From: Hyphomicrobiales bacterium
Lineage (GTDB): Bacteria; Pseudomonadota; Alphaproteobacteria; Rhizobiales; Xanthobacteraceae
Assembly (NCBI GenBank): GCA_016201085.1
Contig: JACQDO010000317.1
Coordinates: 1-7,344, forward strand
Length of the DNA: 7,344 bases
Reading direction: 5' to 3'
Numbering within the stretch: position 1 is the first letter of the stretch; each line of letters begins with the position of its first letter. Below the pieces are notes generated by a model. That model worked only from the letters and a program-made list of their open reading frames with translations, ran no database searches and was not told where the DNA came from. The translations under genes were made by a program, and so were the position numbers. This document shows, one piece after another, positions 1 to 6,252 of this stretch.

Positions 1-167
1 CCCTCGTTATAGAGCCGGTCGGCGGGTTCGTCAGGCGGCGTGTCTTCCTTGCCGAACAGGCTCGAGCAGGCCCCAAGGCTCGCCGCCAGCAGCACCATCG
101 CCAGCGTGCGCGTGAGGCGCATGCGGCGCCCAACGGCGCGAGCCGGAATGGATGCATTCGAGTTCAT
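1..167 (-). CDS. bamD: Outer membrane assembly lipoprotein BamD (ComL/YfiO family), N-terminal part
   Basis: Partial gene that runs off the left edge; 55 codons are visible from an ATG at 167-165. The first 34 residues form a lipoprotein signal peptide: basic stretch R14-R20, hydrophobic core around L22-A29, then the lipobox L31-G32-A33-C34, so C34 should be lipidated. The mature part begins SSLFGKED and continues with DEPADRLYNEG, the usual entry into the first TPR-like helix of BamD. In the family, BamD is a periplasm-facing lipoprotein of the BAM complex that helps insert beta-barrel proteins into the outer membrane. Its position just after lpxC is the usual alphaproteobacterial arrangement. 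A second in-frame ATG at 122-120 gives a more typical 19-residue signal ahead of the cysteine; neither start has a strong Shine-Dalgarno sequence, so the start is uncertain. The TPR domain itself lies outside the window. Confidence 0.85.
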   Translation of the reverse strand, partial: MNSNASIPARAVGRRMRLTRTLAMVLLAASLGACSSLFGKEDTPPDEPADRLYNE

Positions 168-315
168 GGACGCGTTCGATCCGTTCCCCGACGGGCCACA
201 TGGCCGATGGCCGCGCAGCGCTTGAACCCGCGCTGGTTTAGACGAAAAAGTGCGGTCCCGCCAAGCGATTAAGCGCCACATTCGGCCGGGATTAAGGCGG
301 AGGGTTAACCCTAAA

Positions 316-333
316 TCCTGAAGCGATTCAGGA
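316..333 (-). terminator. Weak hairpin overlapping the lpxC stop codon
   Basis: Perfect 7-bp inverted repeat (tcctgaa / ttcagga) with a 4-nt loop. It contains the lpxC stop codon (330-328) and, on the minus strand, is followed by TTTAGGG. The stem has only three G-C pairs and the T run is short, so this is at best a weak terminator or a 3'-end stabilising hairpin between lpxC and bamD. Next to it, 301-312 is a perfect 12-bp palindrome, agggttaaccct. Confidence 0.3.
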
Positions 334-1112
334 CACTTCCGGCCCATAGGCGGGCAGCATCATGCCGGCGCCCATATCCGCGTAGCCGCGCATGCGGCGG
401 GCCGGTTCTGCCGCCTCGACCAGGCGCCAGGCACTCGGGTCGGCCATCAGCGCCGACAGCACCGCGTGGTTGAGCTTGTGGCCGCCGCGCACGGTGCGGT
501 AGGCCGCCAGCAACGGCTGACCAGCCAGCGCCAGATCGCCGACGGCGTCGAGCACCTTATGGCGCACGAACTCATCGGCAAAACGCAGGCCTTCCGGATT
601 GAGCACGCGGTCCTCGCTGATCACCAGCGTGTTCTCGAACGAGGCGCCGAGCGCATAACCGGCGCTCCACAATTTGGCGACGTCGCGCATGAAGCCGAAG
701 GTGCGCGCGCGATATAGCGGCGCGGCAGAGCGCGCGCGGTCAGGCCGGCCTGATCGATCGCATCGACGAAGGCGGCGGCGCTGCCGTCCATGATCGGCAC
801 TTCCGGACCGTCGATCTCGATAATCGCATTGTCGACGTGCAGACCGCGCAAAGCGGCCAGCAGATGCTCGGCGGTCGAGCACAGCGGTCCGCTGGCGTCG
901 CCCAGCACGGTGGCGAATTCGGTGGCGGTGACGGCACGCACGTCGGCGCGGATTTCGCGCTCAAGCGAGCCGTCGGGAGCGATACGCTGGAAAACGATGC
1001 CGGCGTCGTCGTCGGCCGGATGCATGGTCAGGGTGACGGGTGCGCCGGAATGGACGCCCACGCCCGAGAGGGCAACCTGGTCGCGTAACGTGGTCTGCTT
1101 GGCGCCCTTCAT
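328..1112 (-). pseudogene. lpxC: UDP-3-O-acyl-N-acetylglucosamine deacetylase LpxC, interrupted by an internal deletion and frameshift
   Basis: LpxC is the zinc-dependent cytoplasmic deacetylase that commits precursors to lipid A. The ATG at 1112-1110 follows GAGG (1119-1116). The first frame encodes residues 1-134: GVGVHSG, the STAEHLLAAL zinc/catalytic motif (E82, H83) and PEVPIMDGSAAAFVDAID, up to PRRYI. LpxC homology then stops in that frame, which terminates at 621. Homology resumes in another frame at about 711-703 with RARTFGFMRD and runs to a stop at 328, through the FVRHKVLDAVGD zinc site and the GGHKLNH catalytic histidine. By comparison with E. coli LpxC recalled from memory, about 55-60 residues between the two parts are missing; these are the first strands of domain II. 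The two pieces total about 261 residues, where about 318 would be expected. All metal-binding and catalytic residues survive, but neither frame can encode a whole enzyme. A sequencing or assembly fault is a serious alternative to a true mutation. Confidence 0.85.
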
Positions 1113-1487
1113 CTACCTCGTTGCCGCTGGCTCAGGAAGCGAGCCGCGCGGTCCCCCATTCCAAGCTCCGCTGGAGCCACATTTTCGCCGTCAAGTCGGA
1201 AGGTCCGAAGCTATGAGCGGCAATCCCCCAGGGACCGAAAAGTCCCTTTCACGGCTGAAACTTAGGCCATATGGGGGGCCCTCTCCAACTCACGCTTTCT
1301 TACCGACTGTTACTCTTTTTTGCCGCAATTGCCGTTCGGCCAGCCGCTGTGGACCGGGATTTAGCATACCGGCGTAACCTTGCGCGCTTGCCAATGTCGG
1401 CCGCCCGGCCCCGGAAATTTGCGGCACTTGAAAAAATAACGTTTATATTCAATGTGTTAGTCGAAGGAACCCACGCCCCTAAACAGC
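1113..1487 (-). promoter_or_regulatory. ftsZ-lpxC intergenic region holding the lpxC leader and presumed promoter
   Basis: A 375-nt stretch between the ftsZ terminator hairpin and the lpxC start, with no recognisable gene on either strand. Because the hairpin at 1488-1523 should stop ftsZ transcripts, an lpxC promoter is expected here. The best candidate zone is the AT-rich island at 1428-1450. No convincing -35/-10 pair was found: TTGGCA and TATGCT occur on the minus strand near 1394 and 1368, but with a 20-nt spacer, which is too long. A small hairpin in the leader, agggac (1230-1235) with gtccct (1242-1247), has a 6-nt loop. CCATATGG (1267-1274) is a palindrome of no clear role. The final GAGG (1119-1116) lies 3 nt from the lpxC ATG. 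Confidence 0.4.
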
Positions 1488-1523
1488 GACGGCCCCGCTC
1501 CAGAGCGCTGAAGCGGGGCCGTC
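1488..1523 (-). terminator. Hairpin terminator downstream of ftsZ
   Basis: Perfect 12-bp GC-rich inverted repeat: gacggccccgct at 1488-1499 and agcggggccgtc at 1512-1523, with a 12-nt loop. It lies 20 nt past the ftsZ stop codon. On the minus strand it is followed by GCTGTTTA, so the U tract is poor. The stem is nevertheless strong and well placed. It probably ends the ftsQ-ftsA-ftsZ transcript and separates it from lpxC. Confidence 0.7.
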
Positions 1524-1542
1524 TTGGCGATTTTAGGACCGG

Positions 1543-3249
1543 TCAGTTCGACTGGCGACGCAGGAAGGCCGGGATATCGAGTTGGTCCTCCTCCGGAGAA
1601 TTATGCACAGGAGTCGGCCGGCCATGCGGGTCGAGGCCCTGCGGAGCCGGGCGCCGGGCATATTCCGACACCGGTTCCCCAGGTCTTCCTTCGGCATGTC
1701 TGCCTTCCGGCTGGCGGGCGGTCGGCCGCTGCGGCGGACGCTCGAATTGCGGCATCTGCCGCGACGGCATCGGTGGCAGCGGTGCCGCCTCCTCCGTGCG
1801 CCTACCAAGGCCAACGGACGCCAGCCGCTGCATCAGGGACATTCGGCGCTGCTCGGGATGCTCGTCGGTATGCTCGCCGCGCTGTGCCCGGATTTCGTTC
1901 TGGGCCGGCAACGGCAGTTCGTCTATTCGCGGCATACGCGGCGGACGCGCCATGCGTTCGGGCGCCGGCGGAATGAAGGCGGCCGGCATGGACGGCTCGG
2001 CCTGCGGCGATTCGCCGGCCGATTCGAATAGCGACGGCTTCAGCGGCATTGGCCGGATGGAGACGTCCTCGATGGCGGTCGGCGGCAGGATGGCGGCGGC
2101 GACCGCGGCCTGGGCGGCCGATTCGACCGCCGCGGCACTGGCGCTGACCGGGGTCGGAGCCGCCGTGGCCGCCGGGACGGCGCGCTCGATCCGTTCGGCG
2201 ATGCGCTTGCTGTCATTGCGCAACTTGCCGGCGAGTTCCTTGAGCGCGTTCTCAGTCGCCGGCTGCTGCTGGCGCGGGGCACCGGCATGGTCGATGCCGG
2301 TCGCCACCACCGAGACGCGGATGATGCCTTCCAGCGTCTCGTCGAACGTGGCGCCGACAATGATGTTGGCGTCGGGGTCGACCTCGCCACGGATGCGGGT
2401 GGCGGCTTCGTCGACCTCGTACAACGTCAGGTCCTTGCCGCCGGTGATCGAAATCAGCAGACCGCGGGCGCCCTTCATGGAGGCGTCGTCGATCAGCGGA
2501 TTGTTGATAGCGCCTTCCGCGGCGGTGAGCGCTCGCTTCTCGCCGGAGGCTTCGCCGGTGCCCATCATCGCCTTGCCCATCTCGCGCATGACGGCGCGCA
2601 CATCGGCGAAGTCGAGATTGATCAGGCCTTCTTTGACCATCAGGTCGGTGATGCAGGCGACGCCCGAATAGAGCACCTGGTCGGCCATGGCGAAGGCGTC
2701 GGCGAAGGTGGTCTTCTCGTTGGCGACGCGGAACAGGTTCTGGTTCGGGATGATCAGCAGCGTGTCGACCACCTTTTGCAGTTCCACGATGCCGGCCTCG
2801 GCAAAGCGCATGCGGCGGGCGCCCTCGAACTGGAACGGCTTGGTGACGACGCCGACGGTGAGTATGCCGAGTTCGCGCGCGGTTTTGGCGATGACGGGCG
2901 CGGCACCCGTGCCAGTGCCGCCACCCATGCCGGCGGTGACGAACACCATGTGCGCGCCGGTGAGATGATCGCGGATCTCGTCGAGCACCTCTTCCGCCGC
3001 GGCGCGGCCGACCTCGGGCTGCGAGCCAGCGCCGAGACCTTCGGTCACCTGCGTGCCCATCTGGACGATGCGCTCGGCCTTGGACATGGTGAGCGCCTGC
3101 GCGTCGGTATTGGCGACGACGAAATCGACGCCCTGTAAACCCGCAGTGATCATGTTGTTGACGGCGTTGCCGCCGGCGCCGCCGACGCCGAATACGGTGA
3201 TTCGCGGTTTCATCTCGCGAATGTCGGGAATCTTCAGATTGATGGTCAT
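1543..3249 (-). CDS. ftsZ: Cell division protein FtsZ (tubulin-like GTPase)
   Basis: FtsZ polymerises with GTP into the cytoplasmic Z-ring that positions the divisome. The 568-residue product begins [20 protein letters not shown]. The GTPase core spans about residues 15-320. It has the [12 protein letters not shown] nucleotide-binding loop (22-33), the tubulin signature GGGTGTG (109-115), [12 protein letters not shown] (136-147), and the catalytic T7 loop [11 protein letters not shown] (211-221, with D213 and D216). Residues about 320-554 form a Pro/Arg/Ala-rich linker of low complexity, as is common in Hyphomicrobiales. The last residues, [12 protein letters not shown], are the conserved C-terminal peptide that binds FtsA and other partners. 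The start at 3249 is chosen because GAGG (3258-3255) lies 5 nt upstream. The frame stays open for 20 more codons to an ATG at 3309, but that extension ([13 protein letters not shown]) is unlike FtsZ. The gene lies 120 nt after ftsA and is followed by a strong hairpin. Confidence 0.97.
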   Translation of the reverse strand: MTINLKIPDIREMKPRITVFGVGGAGGNAVNNMITAGLQGVDFVVANTDAQALTMSKAERIVQMGTQVTEGLGAGSQPEVGRAAAEEVLDEIRDHLTGAHMVFVTAGMGGGTGTGAAPVIAKTARELGILTVGVVTKPFQFEGARRMRFAEAGIVELQKVVDTLLIIPNQNLFRVANEKTTFADAFAMADQVLYSGVACITDLMVKEGLINLDFADVRAVMREMGKAMMGTGEASGEKRALTAAEGAINNPLIDDASMKGARGLLISITGGKDLTLYEVDEAATRIRGEVDPDANIIVGATFDETLEGIIRVSVVATGIDHAGAPRQQQPATENALKELAGKLRNDSKRIAERIERAVPAATAAPTPVSASAAAVESAAQAAVAAAILPPTAIEDVSIRPMPLKPSLFESAGESPQAEPSMPAAFIPPAPERMARPPRMPRIDELPLPAQNEIRAQRGEHTDEHPEQRRMSLMQRLASVGLGRRTEEAAPLPPMPSRQMPQFERPPQRPTARQPEGRHAEGRPGEPVSEYARRPAPQGLDPHGRPTPVHNSPEEDQLDIPAFLRRQSN

Positions 3250-3254
3250 GTTTG

Positions 3255-3258
3255 CCTC
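3255..3258 (-). promoter_or_regulatory. ftsZ ribosome binding site
   Basis: GAGG on the minus strand, 5 nt before the ATG at 3249-3247. It favours this start over the longer open frame beginning at 3309. Confidence 0.65.
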
Positions 3259-3325
3259 ATAATTGCACGGGCAGCAGGCTGAGCATTCGCGCAACCAGCG
3301 CCAACGCATTGCACGCCGCCGAACA

Positions 3326-3344
3326 GGCCGGTCCGCCGCCGGCC
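3326..3344 (-). other. Hairpin in the ftsA-ftsZ gap
   Basis: GGCCGG (3326-3331) and CCGGCC (3339-3344) pair across a 7-nt loop, 26 nt after the ftsA stop and 77 nt before the ftsZ start. There is no U tract on either side. It could be a pause or mRNA-processing structure that sets the FtsA/FtsZ ratio, or chance in a GC-rich gap. No promoter could be assigned in the 120-nt gap. Confidence 0.3.
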
Positions 3345-3369
3345 CCTTCGTGGGTTGAAGTATTGTGGG

Positions 3370-4692
3370 TCAGAAGCTTTCGCGCAGCCATCGTCCGACC
3401 CGTGCCATGTATCCGCCCGTTCCTGTCATCAATTGCCGCGTTCGCCGCGGTTCGAAGTGTTCAAGATGCGCCGCTTGCGGGTAGACCAGCAGGCCTGCCG
3501 CGACGGCGAATGCCGGCCCCTTGGCCGCCTCCGGCAAGCCGGAAAGGCCAAGCGGACGTCCGATACGCACGGGACGCTTCAAGATACGCGCCGCCAGATC
3601 GGCGATGCCTGCCAGTTGGCTGGCGCCGCCGGTCAATACCACGCGCGCTCGCGGCTCCGCCGCGAACGGCGAGTTGGCCAGACGATCGCGCACCATCTCC
3701 AGAATTTCCTCGACGCGCGGCTTGATGATACGCACCACGGCCGCGCGCGGGACGAATTGCGGTGGCTCGCGCTCGTCGTCTCCGACCGGAGGAACCGTGA
3801 TCATGTCGCGTTCATCCGATCCGCCGGTCAGGACACTGCCATAAATCGCTTTGATTCGCTCAGCATCTGCGATGCGGGTATTCAGCCCGCGGGCGAGATC
3901 CATGGTGATGTGCGCCCCGCCGAGGGCAAAACCGTCGGTGTGAACGAACCGGCCGGCGGAAAACACCGCCAATGTGGTGGTCCCGGCGCCCAGATCGATG
4001 GTCGCCGCCCCCAGATCCGATTCGTCGTCGGCCAGCACCGCGAGGCCGGCCACATAGGGCGAGGCGACCATGGCTTCGACCGAAAGATGGCTGCGCTCGA
4101 TGGTAAGCATCAAATTGCGCACGGTGGCCACGTCGGCGGCGACCATGTGCATGTCGACGCCGAAGGTGTGGCCGAGCATGCCGCGCGGCTCGCGAATGCC
4201 GGTGGCGGCGTCGAGCGCATAGCCGATGGGGATGGAATGCAGCACGGCGCGCCCGTCGCGCACCGAATGACGGCTGGCGGCCGCCAGCACGCGGCCGATA
4301 TCGGCCTCGCCGACCGCGCCGTTGCCGAGTTCGATTGTGGCGACGAAACGCTCGCTGCCGAGACGGCCGCCGGACAGCGCCACCACCACCGATTCGAGCT
4401 GCACGCCGGCCATGCTTTCGGCGATGTCGATGGCCTGGCGCACCGCCTCTTCCGCCTCGACCAGATCGATCACGCTGCCGGCCTTCATGCCGCTCGCCGC
4501 GGTGTGCGCGAAACCGAGCACGCGCACGCCGTGCGAGCGCCTTCGCAGCACGTCCTGCGGCGCCTGCGGCTCCAGCCGCGCGATCATGCAGACATTCTTG
4601 CTGGTGCCGATATCGAGACCGGCCACCACCGCCGCCCGCTTGGGCGACACCGGCTTCATCTTGGGGGTGAGGCCGAAGCGCAGCACGCTCAT
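3370..4692 (-). CDS. ftsA: Cell division protein FtsA (actin-like membrane anchor of FtsZ)
   Basis: FtsA is an ATP-binding ASKHA-fold protein that tethers FtsZ filaments to the inner membrane and recruits later division proteins. The 440-residue product shows the phosphate-1 motif AGLDIGTSK (24-32), an SHS2/1C insertion region at about 100-190 (SVVVALSGGRLGSERF, then HSIPIGYALD), the phosphate-2 motif ATIDLGAGTTTLAVF (230-244), ALGGAHITMDLARGL (256-270), and the adenosine motif VVLTGGASQLAGI (351-363). The final GYMARVGRWLRESF (427-440) looks like the usual amphipathic membrane-targeting helix. The start at 4692 is supported by GGAAGGAG (4706-4699), 6 nt upstream. An ATG 12 codons earlier (4728) lies inside the upstream repeat, and an internal ATG at 4659 has no Shine-Dalgarno sequence. 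The gene follows ftsQ after 142 nt and precedes ftsZ by 120 nt. Confidence 0.97.
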   Translation of the reverse strand: MSVLRFGLTPKMKPVSPKRAAVVAGLDIGTSKNVCMIARLEPQAPQDVLRRRSHGVRVLGFAHTAASGMKAGSVIDLVEAEEAVRQAIDIAESMAGVQLESVVVALSGGRLGSERFVATIELGNGAVGEADIGRVLAAASRHSVRDGRAVLHSIPIGYALDAATGIREPRGMLGHTFGVDMHMVAADVATVRNLMLTIERSHLSVEAMVASPYVAGLAVLADDESDLGAATIDLGAGTTTLAVFSAGRFVHTDGFALGGAHITMDLARGLNTRIADAERIKAIYGSVLTGGSDERDMITVPPVGDDEREPPQFVPRAAVVRIIKPRVEEILEMVRDRLANSPFAAEPRARVVLTGGASQLAGIADLAARILKRPVRIGRPLGLSGLPEAAKGPAFAVAAGLLVYPQAAHLEHFEPRRTRQLMTGTGGYMARVGRWLRESF

Positions 4693-4698
4693 GCGTCG

Positions 4699-4706
4699 CT
4701 CCTTCC
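4699..4706 (-). promoter_or_regulatory. ftsA ribosome binding site
   Basis: GGAAGGAG on the minus strand, 6 nt before the ATG at 4692. It is the strongest Shine-Dalgarno sequence in the window and decides the ftsA start. It sits only 2 nt from the edge of the palindromic repeat at 4709-4809. Confidence 0.75.
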
Positions 4707-4708
4707 CA

Positions 4709-4809
4709 TCATTCCGGGGCGCGAGCAAAGCGAGCGAGCCCGGAATCCATAACCCCAGCGCTGCGGAGTATGGATTCCGGGTCCGCCGCGATGCGGCGTC
4801 CCGGAATGA
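4709..4809. repeat. Compound palindromic (REP-like) repeat between ftsQ and ftsA
   Basis: The element has nested inverted repeats. The outer arms are tcattccggg (4709-4718) and cccggaatga (4800-4809). The inner arms are the 13-bp pair cccggaatccata (4739-4751) and tatggattccggg (4769-4781). A third small hairpin has cgccgc (4784-4789) and gcggcg (4793-4798) around a gat loop. Two GCGAGC units lie at 4721-4736. The design resembles abundant intergenic palindromes of Bradyrhizobium-like genomes; that family link is from memory. It fills nearly all of the ftsQ-ftsA gap, so it will be transcribed with the operon. The inner arms each carry a GANTC site (4743-4747 and 4773-4777), the CcrM methylation target in many alphaproteobacteria. 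Confidence 0.8.
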
Positions 4810-4834
4810 CGGAAAGAATATCGAGCGCAGGCGC

Positions 4835-5800
4835 TCATGCCTCGCTCCCCTTTTTCTTCTTCTTGTCCTTATCGAGCGCCTTGAGCGCTTCCGCGCGCGC
4901 CGCGGACGCCGCGTCCCCCAGCCGCACGGTGACGCGATCGGCCTGCCGCAGATCGACCGCGACGATATCGCGCGTGAGCAATTGCCGCTCGCGGGCGAGA
5001 TCGCCGAGCGTGGTGAGCGCGCGCGCCGGCTCGCTTTCCGGCAGCAACACCTCGAGACCGCCTTTCAGATGCAAATTCCAGCGCCGCTCGGCGACCAGCA
5101 CCGAGGCCTCGACCAGGCGCGCGATGTCCGGATGGCGCGCCAGCAGTTCGAGGAAATCCGCCGCCGCTTTTTCAGCGCCCTTGCCCACCACCTGCGGCAG
5201 CGCGGCGAAGCGTTGCGGCACGAAGGATTCGAGCACCACGCCGTCGCCGGCGATGAGCGCGACGCGGCCGTCCTTCTGCCAGAGCGCGAAGGGCGCGCGC
5301 TCCTTGATCTCGATGCGCAACTGGCTGGGATAGAGCTTGAGCACCGTGGCTTCGGCGATCCACGGATTGGCGAGGAGGCGCGCGCGAATATGCGCGGCGT
5401 CGAGAAACAGCAGCGAGGAACGGTCGGTGATGCCGGCGAGCGCGAGCATATCCGCGCGACGGACCTCATGCGCGCCGGCGAGCGCGATTTCGGTAATGCC
5501 GAAACCGGCTCTGTTGGCCGTCGCGTCGCAGATATCCTGCACTTGCGCCACGATGTTCGGCACATGATCGCCCTTGACCGCGCCGTAGGAGGCGCTGGCG
5601 AGCAGCAGCAGCGCGGCGGCGGAAGCGCCGGCGCCGCGCGGCGCCTGGAATGAGATCAGCGCATGCCACCAGCGCCAGGCGAGGCGCCGCCAGCCGGAGC
5701 TCGACACCGGCCAAGCATGCGACTGCGGCAGCCGCGACGCGGCGTTGCGTTGCTTGATCTTTGGCTTCAGCGGCTGAGCGAGGCGCCCTCGATCATCCAT
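4835..5800 (-). CDS. ftsQ: Cell division protein FtsQ (POTRA-domain divisome scaffold)
   Basis: FtsQ is a bitopic inner-membrane protein that links early cytoplasmic division proteins to FtsB/FtsL and the septal peptidoglycan synthases. The 321-residue product has a basic cytoplasmic N-terminus (1-55, with many Arg/Lys/Trp), one membrane segment (about 57-75, ASAAALLLLASASYGAV), then a periplasmic POTRA domain (about 99-168). The POTRA part shows GFGITEIALAGAHEV, the LLFLDAAHIRARL helix, the NPWIAEATVLKLYPSQLRIEIKERAPFALW strand region (given in pieces at 145-154, 155-164 and 165-174) and GDGVVLES. The FtsQ beta domain follows to about residue 295. The C-terminus ends in a lysine run (KDKKKKKGSEA). 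The start at 5800 gives the expected topology, but the Shine-Dalgarno sequence is weak (GAGAAGAG, about 11 nt upstream). It is the first gene of the division block here; no ddl or mur gene lies upstream in the window. Confidence 0.92.
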   Translation of the reverse strand: MDDRGRLAQPLKPKIKQRNAASRLPQSHAWPVSSSGWRRLAWRWWHALISFQAPRGAGASAAALLLLASASYGAVKGDHVPNIVAQVQDICDATANRAGFGITEIALAGAHEVRRADMLALAGITDRSSLLFLDAAHIRARLLANPWIAEATVLKLYPSQLRIEIKERAPFALWQKDGRVALIAGDGVVLESFVPQRFAALPQVVGKGAEKAAADFLELLARHPDIARLVEASVLVAERRWNLHLKGGLEVLLPESEPARALTTLGDLARERQLLTRDIVAVDLRQADRVTVRLGDAASAARAEALKALDKDKKKKKGSEA

Positions 5801-5920
5801 CGCGACCGGCTCTTCTCACGTTTAGCCCGGAACGGGCAGCAAGCTGCGGCATGAGCGAAGGGTCGCCCATGCCCGAAGCGGCGCATTTGCACGCGCTGAC
5901 GCGCAGCCAAGCGCGCGAAA

Positions 5921-5946
5921 CGCCGCCAAGACCTAGTCTTGCGGCG
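5921..5946. terminator. Terminator-like hairpin upstream of ftsQ
   Basis: CGCCG plus CAAGAC (5921-5925 and 5927-5932) pair with GTCTTG plus CGGCG (5936-5941 and 5942-5946). This gives an 11-bp stem with one bulged C at 5926 and a 3-nt loop. It is flanked by AAA on the left and CTTT on the right, so it could end transcription weakly in either direction. It lies 120 nt before the ftsQ start, in what should be the ftsQ leader or just upstream of its promoter. Confidence 0.45.
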
Positions 5947-5952
5947 CTTTGG

Positions 5953-5967
5953 TAAATGAATAGTAAA
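5953..5967 (-). promoter_or_regulatory. Possible degenerate CtrA-type box upstream of ftsQ
   Basis: On the minus strand the sequence reads TTTA-N7-TTTA, which has the spacing of the CtrA consensus TTAA-N7-TTAA but one mismatch in each half. It lies in an AT-rich patch (5947-6000) about 155 nt upstream of ftsQ, where a promoter would be expected. CtrA is known to control ftsQA in Caulobacter. No clear -35/-10 pair could be assigned, so this is a weak candidate. Confidence 0.2.
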
Positions 5968-6021
5968 GTTTGAGGGATTTCGGTGGGAGTTCGGTAACTT
6001 AGGGCGGGGTGTAGCGACTTT

Positions 6022-6203
6022 ACCCTCCCCCCGCGCAGCGGCGGGGAGGGTGGGTTTGCATCGCGTTAGCGATGCGAACCGAGGCGGGGGCATTGCGAGA
6101 ACGCAAAGCGCCCCCCACCCCCGACCCCTCCCCACCACTCGCGGAGCCTGTCATCGGGCCGGCCCGAGAGGGCCGGACCCGTTGGCTCGTGGAGGGAGGG
6201 GGG
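6022..6203. repeat. Array of four hairpins, probable composite intergenic repeat
   Basis: Four successive inverted repeats: accctcccc (6022-6030) with ggggagggt (6043-6051); gcatcgc (6058-6064) with gcgatgc (6069-6075) around gtta; ttgcg (6093-6097) with cgcaa (6102-6106) around agaa; and gggccggccc (6156-6165) with gggccgg-a-ccc (6170-6180) around a GAGA tetraloop with one bulged A. Between and around them are long C and G runs (6111-6133 and 6191-6203), which can pair with one another loosely. There is no coding content. It lies in the divergent region between ftsQ and the Uma2 gene and ends about 50 nt before the latter. It looks like a dispersed structured repeat of the kind frequent in this group of genomes; only a genome-wide search can confirm that. 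Confidence 0.6.
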
Positions 6204-6252
6204 CAGAAAGTCACTCTTCGGTCGCGCCATCCGACGCGCTATGCTTGCTGCC

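Noticed and set aside
269..308. Three TTAA motifs as a CtrA binding site near bamD
   Set aside because: They start 23 and 13 nt apart, not the 11 nt of the TTAA-N7-TTAA consensus.
621..882. Programmed ribosomal frameshifting as an explanation for the split lpxC
   Set aside because: A simple frame change would not restore the ~55-60 residues missing between the two parts, and no slippery heptamer was seen at the junction.
1368..1399. TTGGCA and TATGCT as an lpxC promoter on the minus strand
   Set aside because: The spacer is 20 nt, outside the usual range, so it was not called as a promoter.
1271..2671. Long plus-strand open frame of 466 codons opposite ftsZ
   Set aside because: It lies antisense to clear FtsZ coding sequence and its product is rich in Ser/Arg/Gly with no known domain. 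Long antisense frames are expected in GC-rich DNA with strong codon bias.
3355..5653. Plus-strand open frames of 465 and 443 codons opposite ftsA and ftsQ
   Set aside because: Both are shadows of real minus-strand genes. Their products are His/Arg/Ala-rich, without domains, and they lack ribosome binding sites.
5767..6138. Minus-strand open frame of 123 codons upstream of ftsQ
   Set aside because: It overlaps the ftsQ start in another frame and runs through the hairpin array. Its composition (Arg/Pro-rich, no domain) fits non-coding GC-rich DNA.
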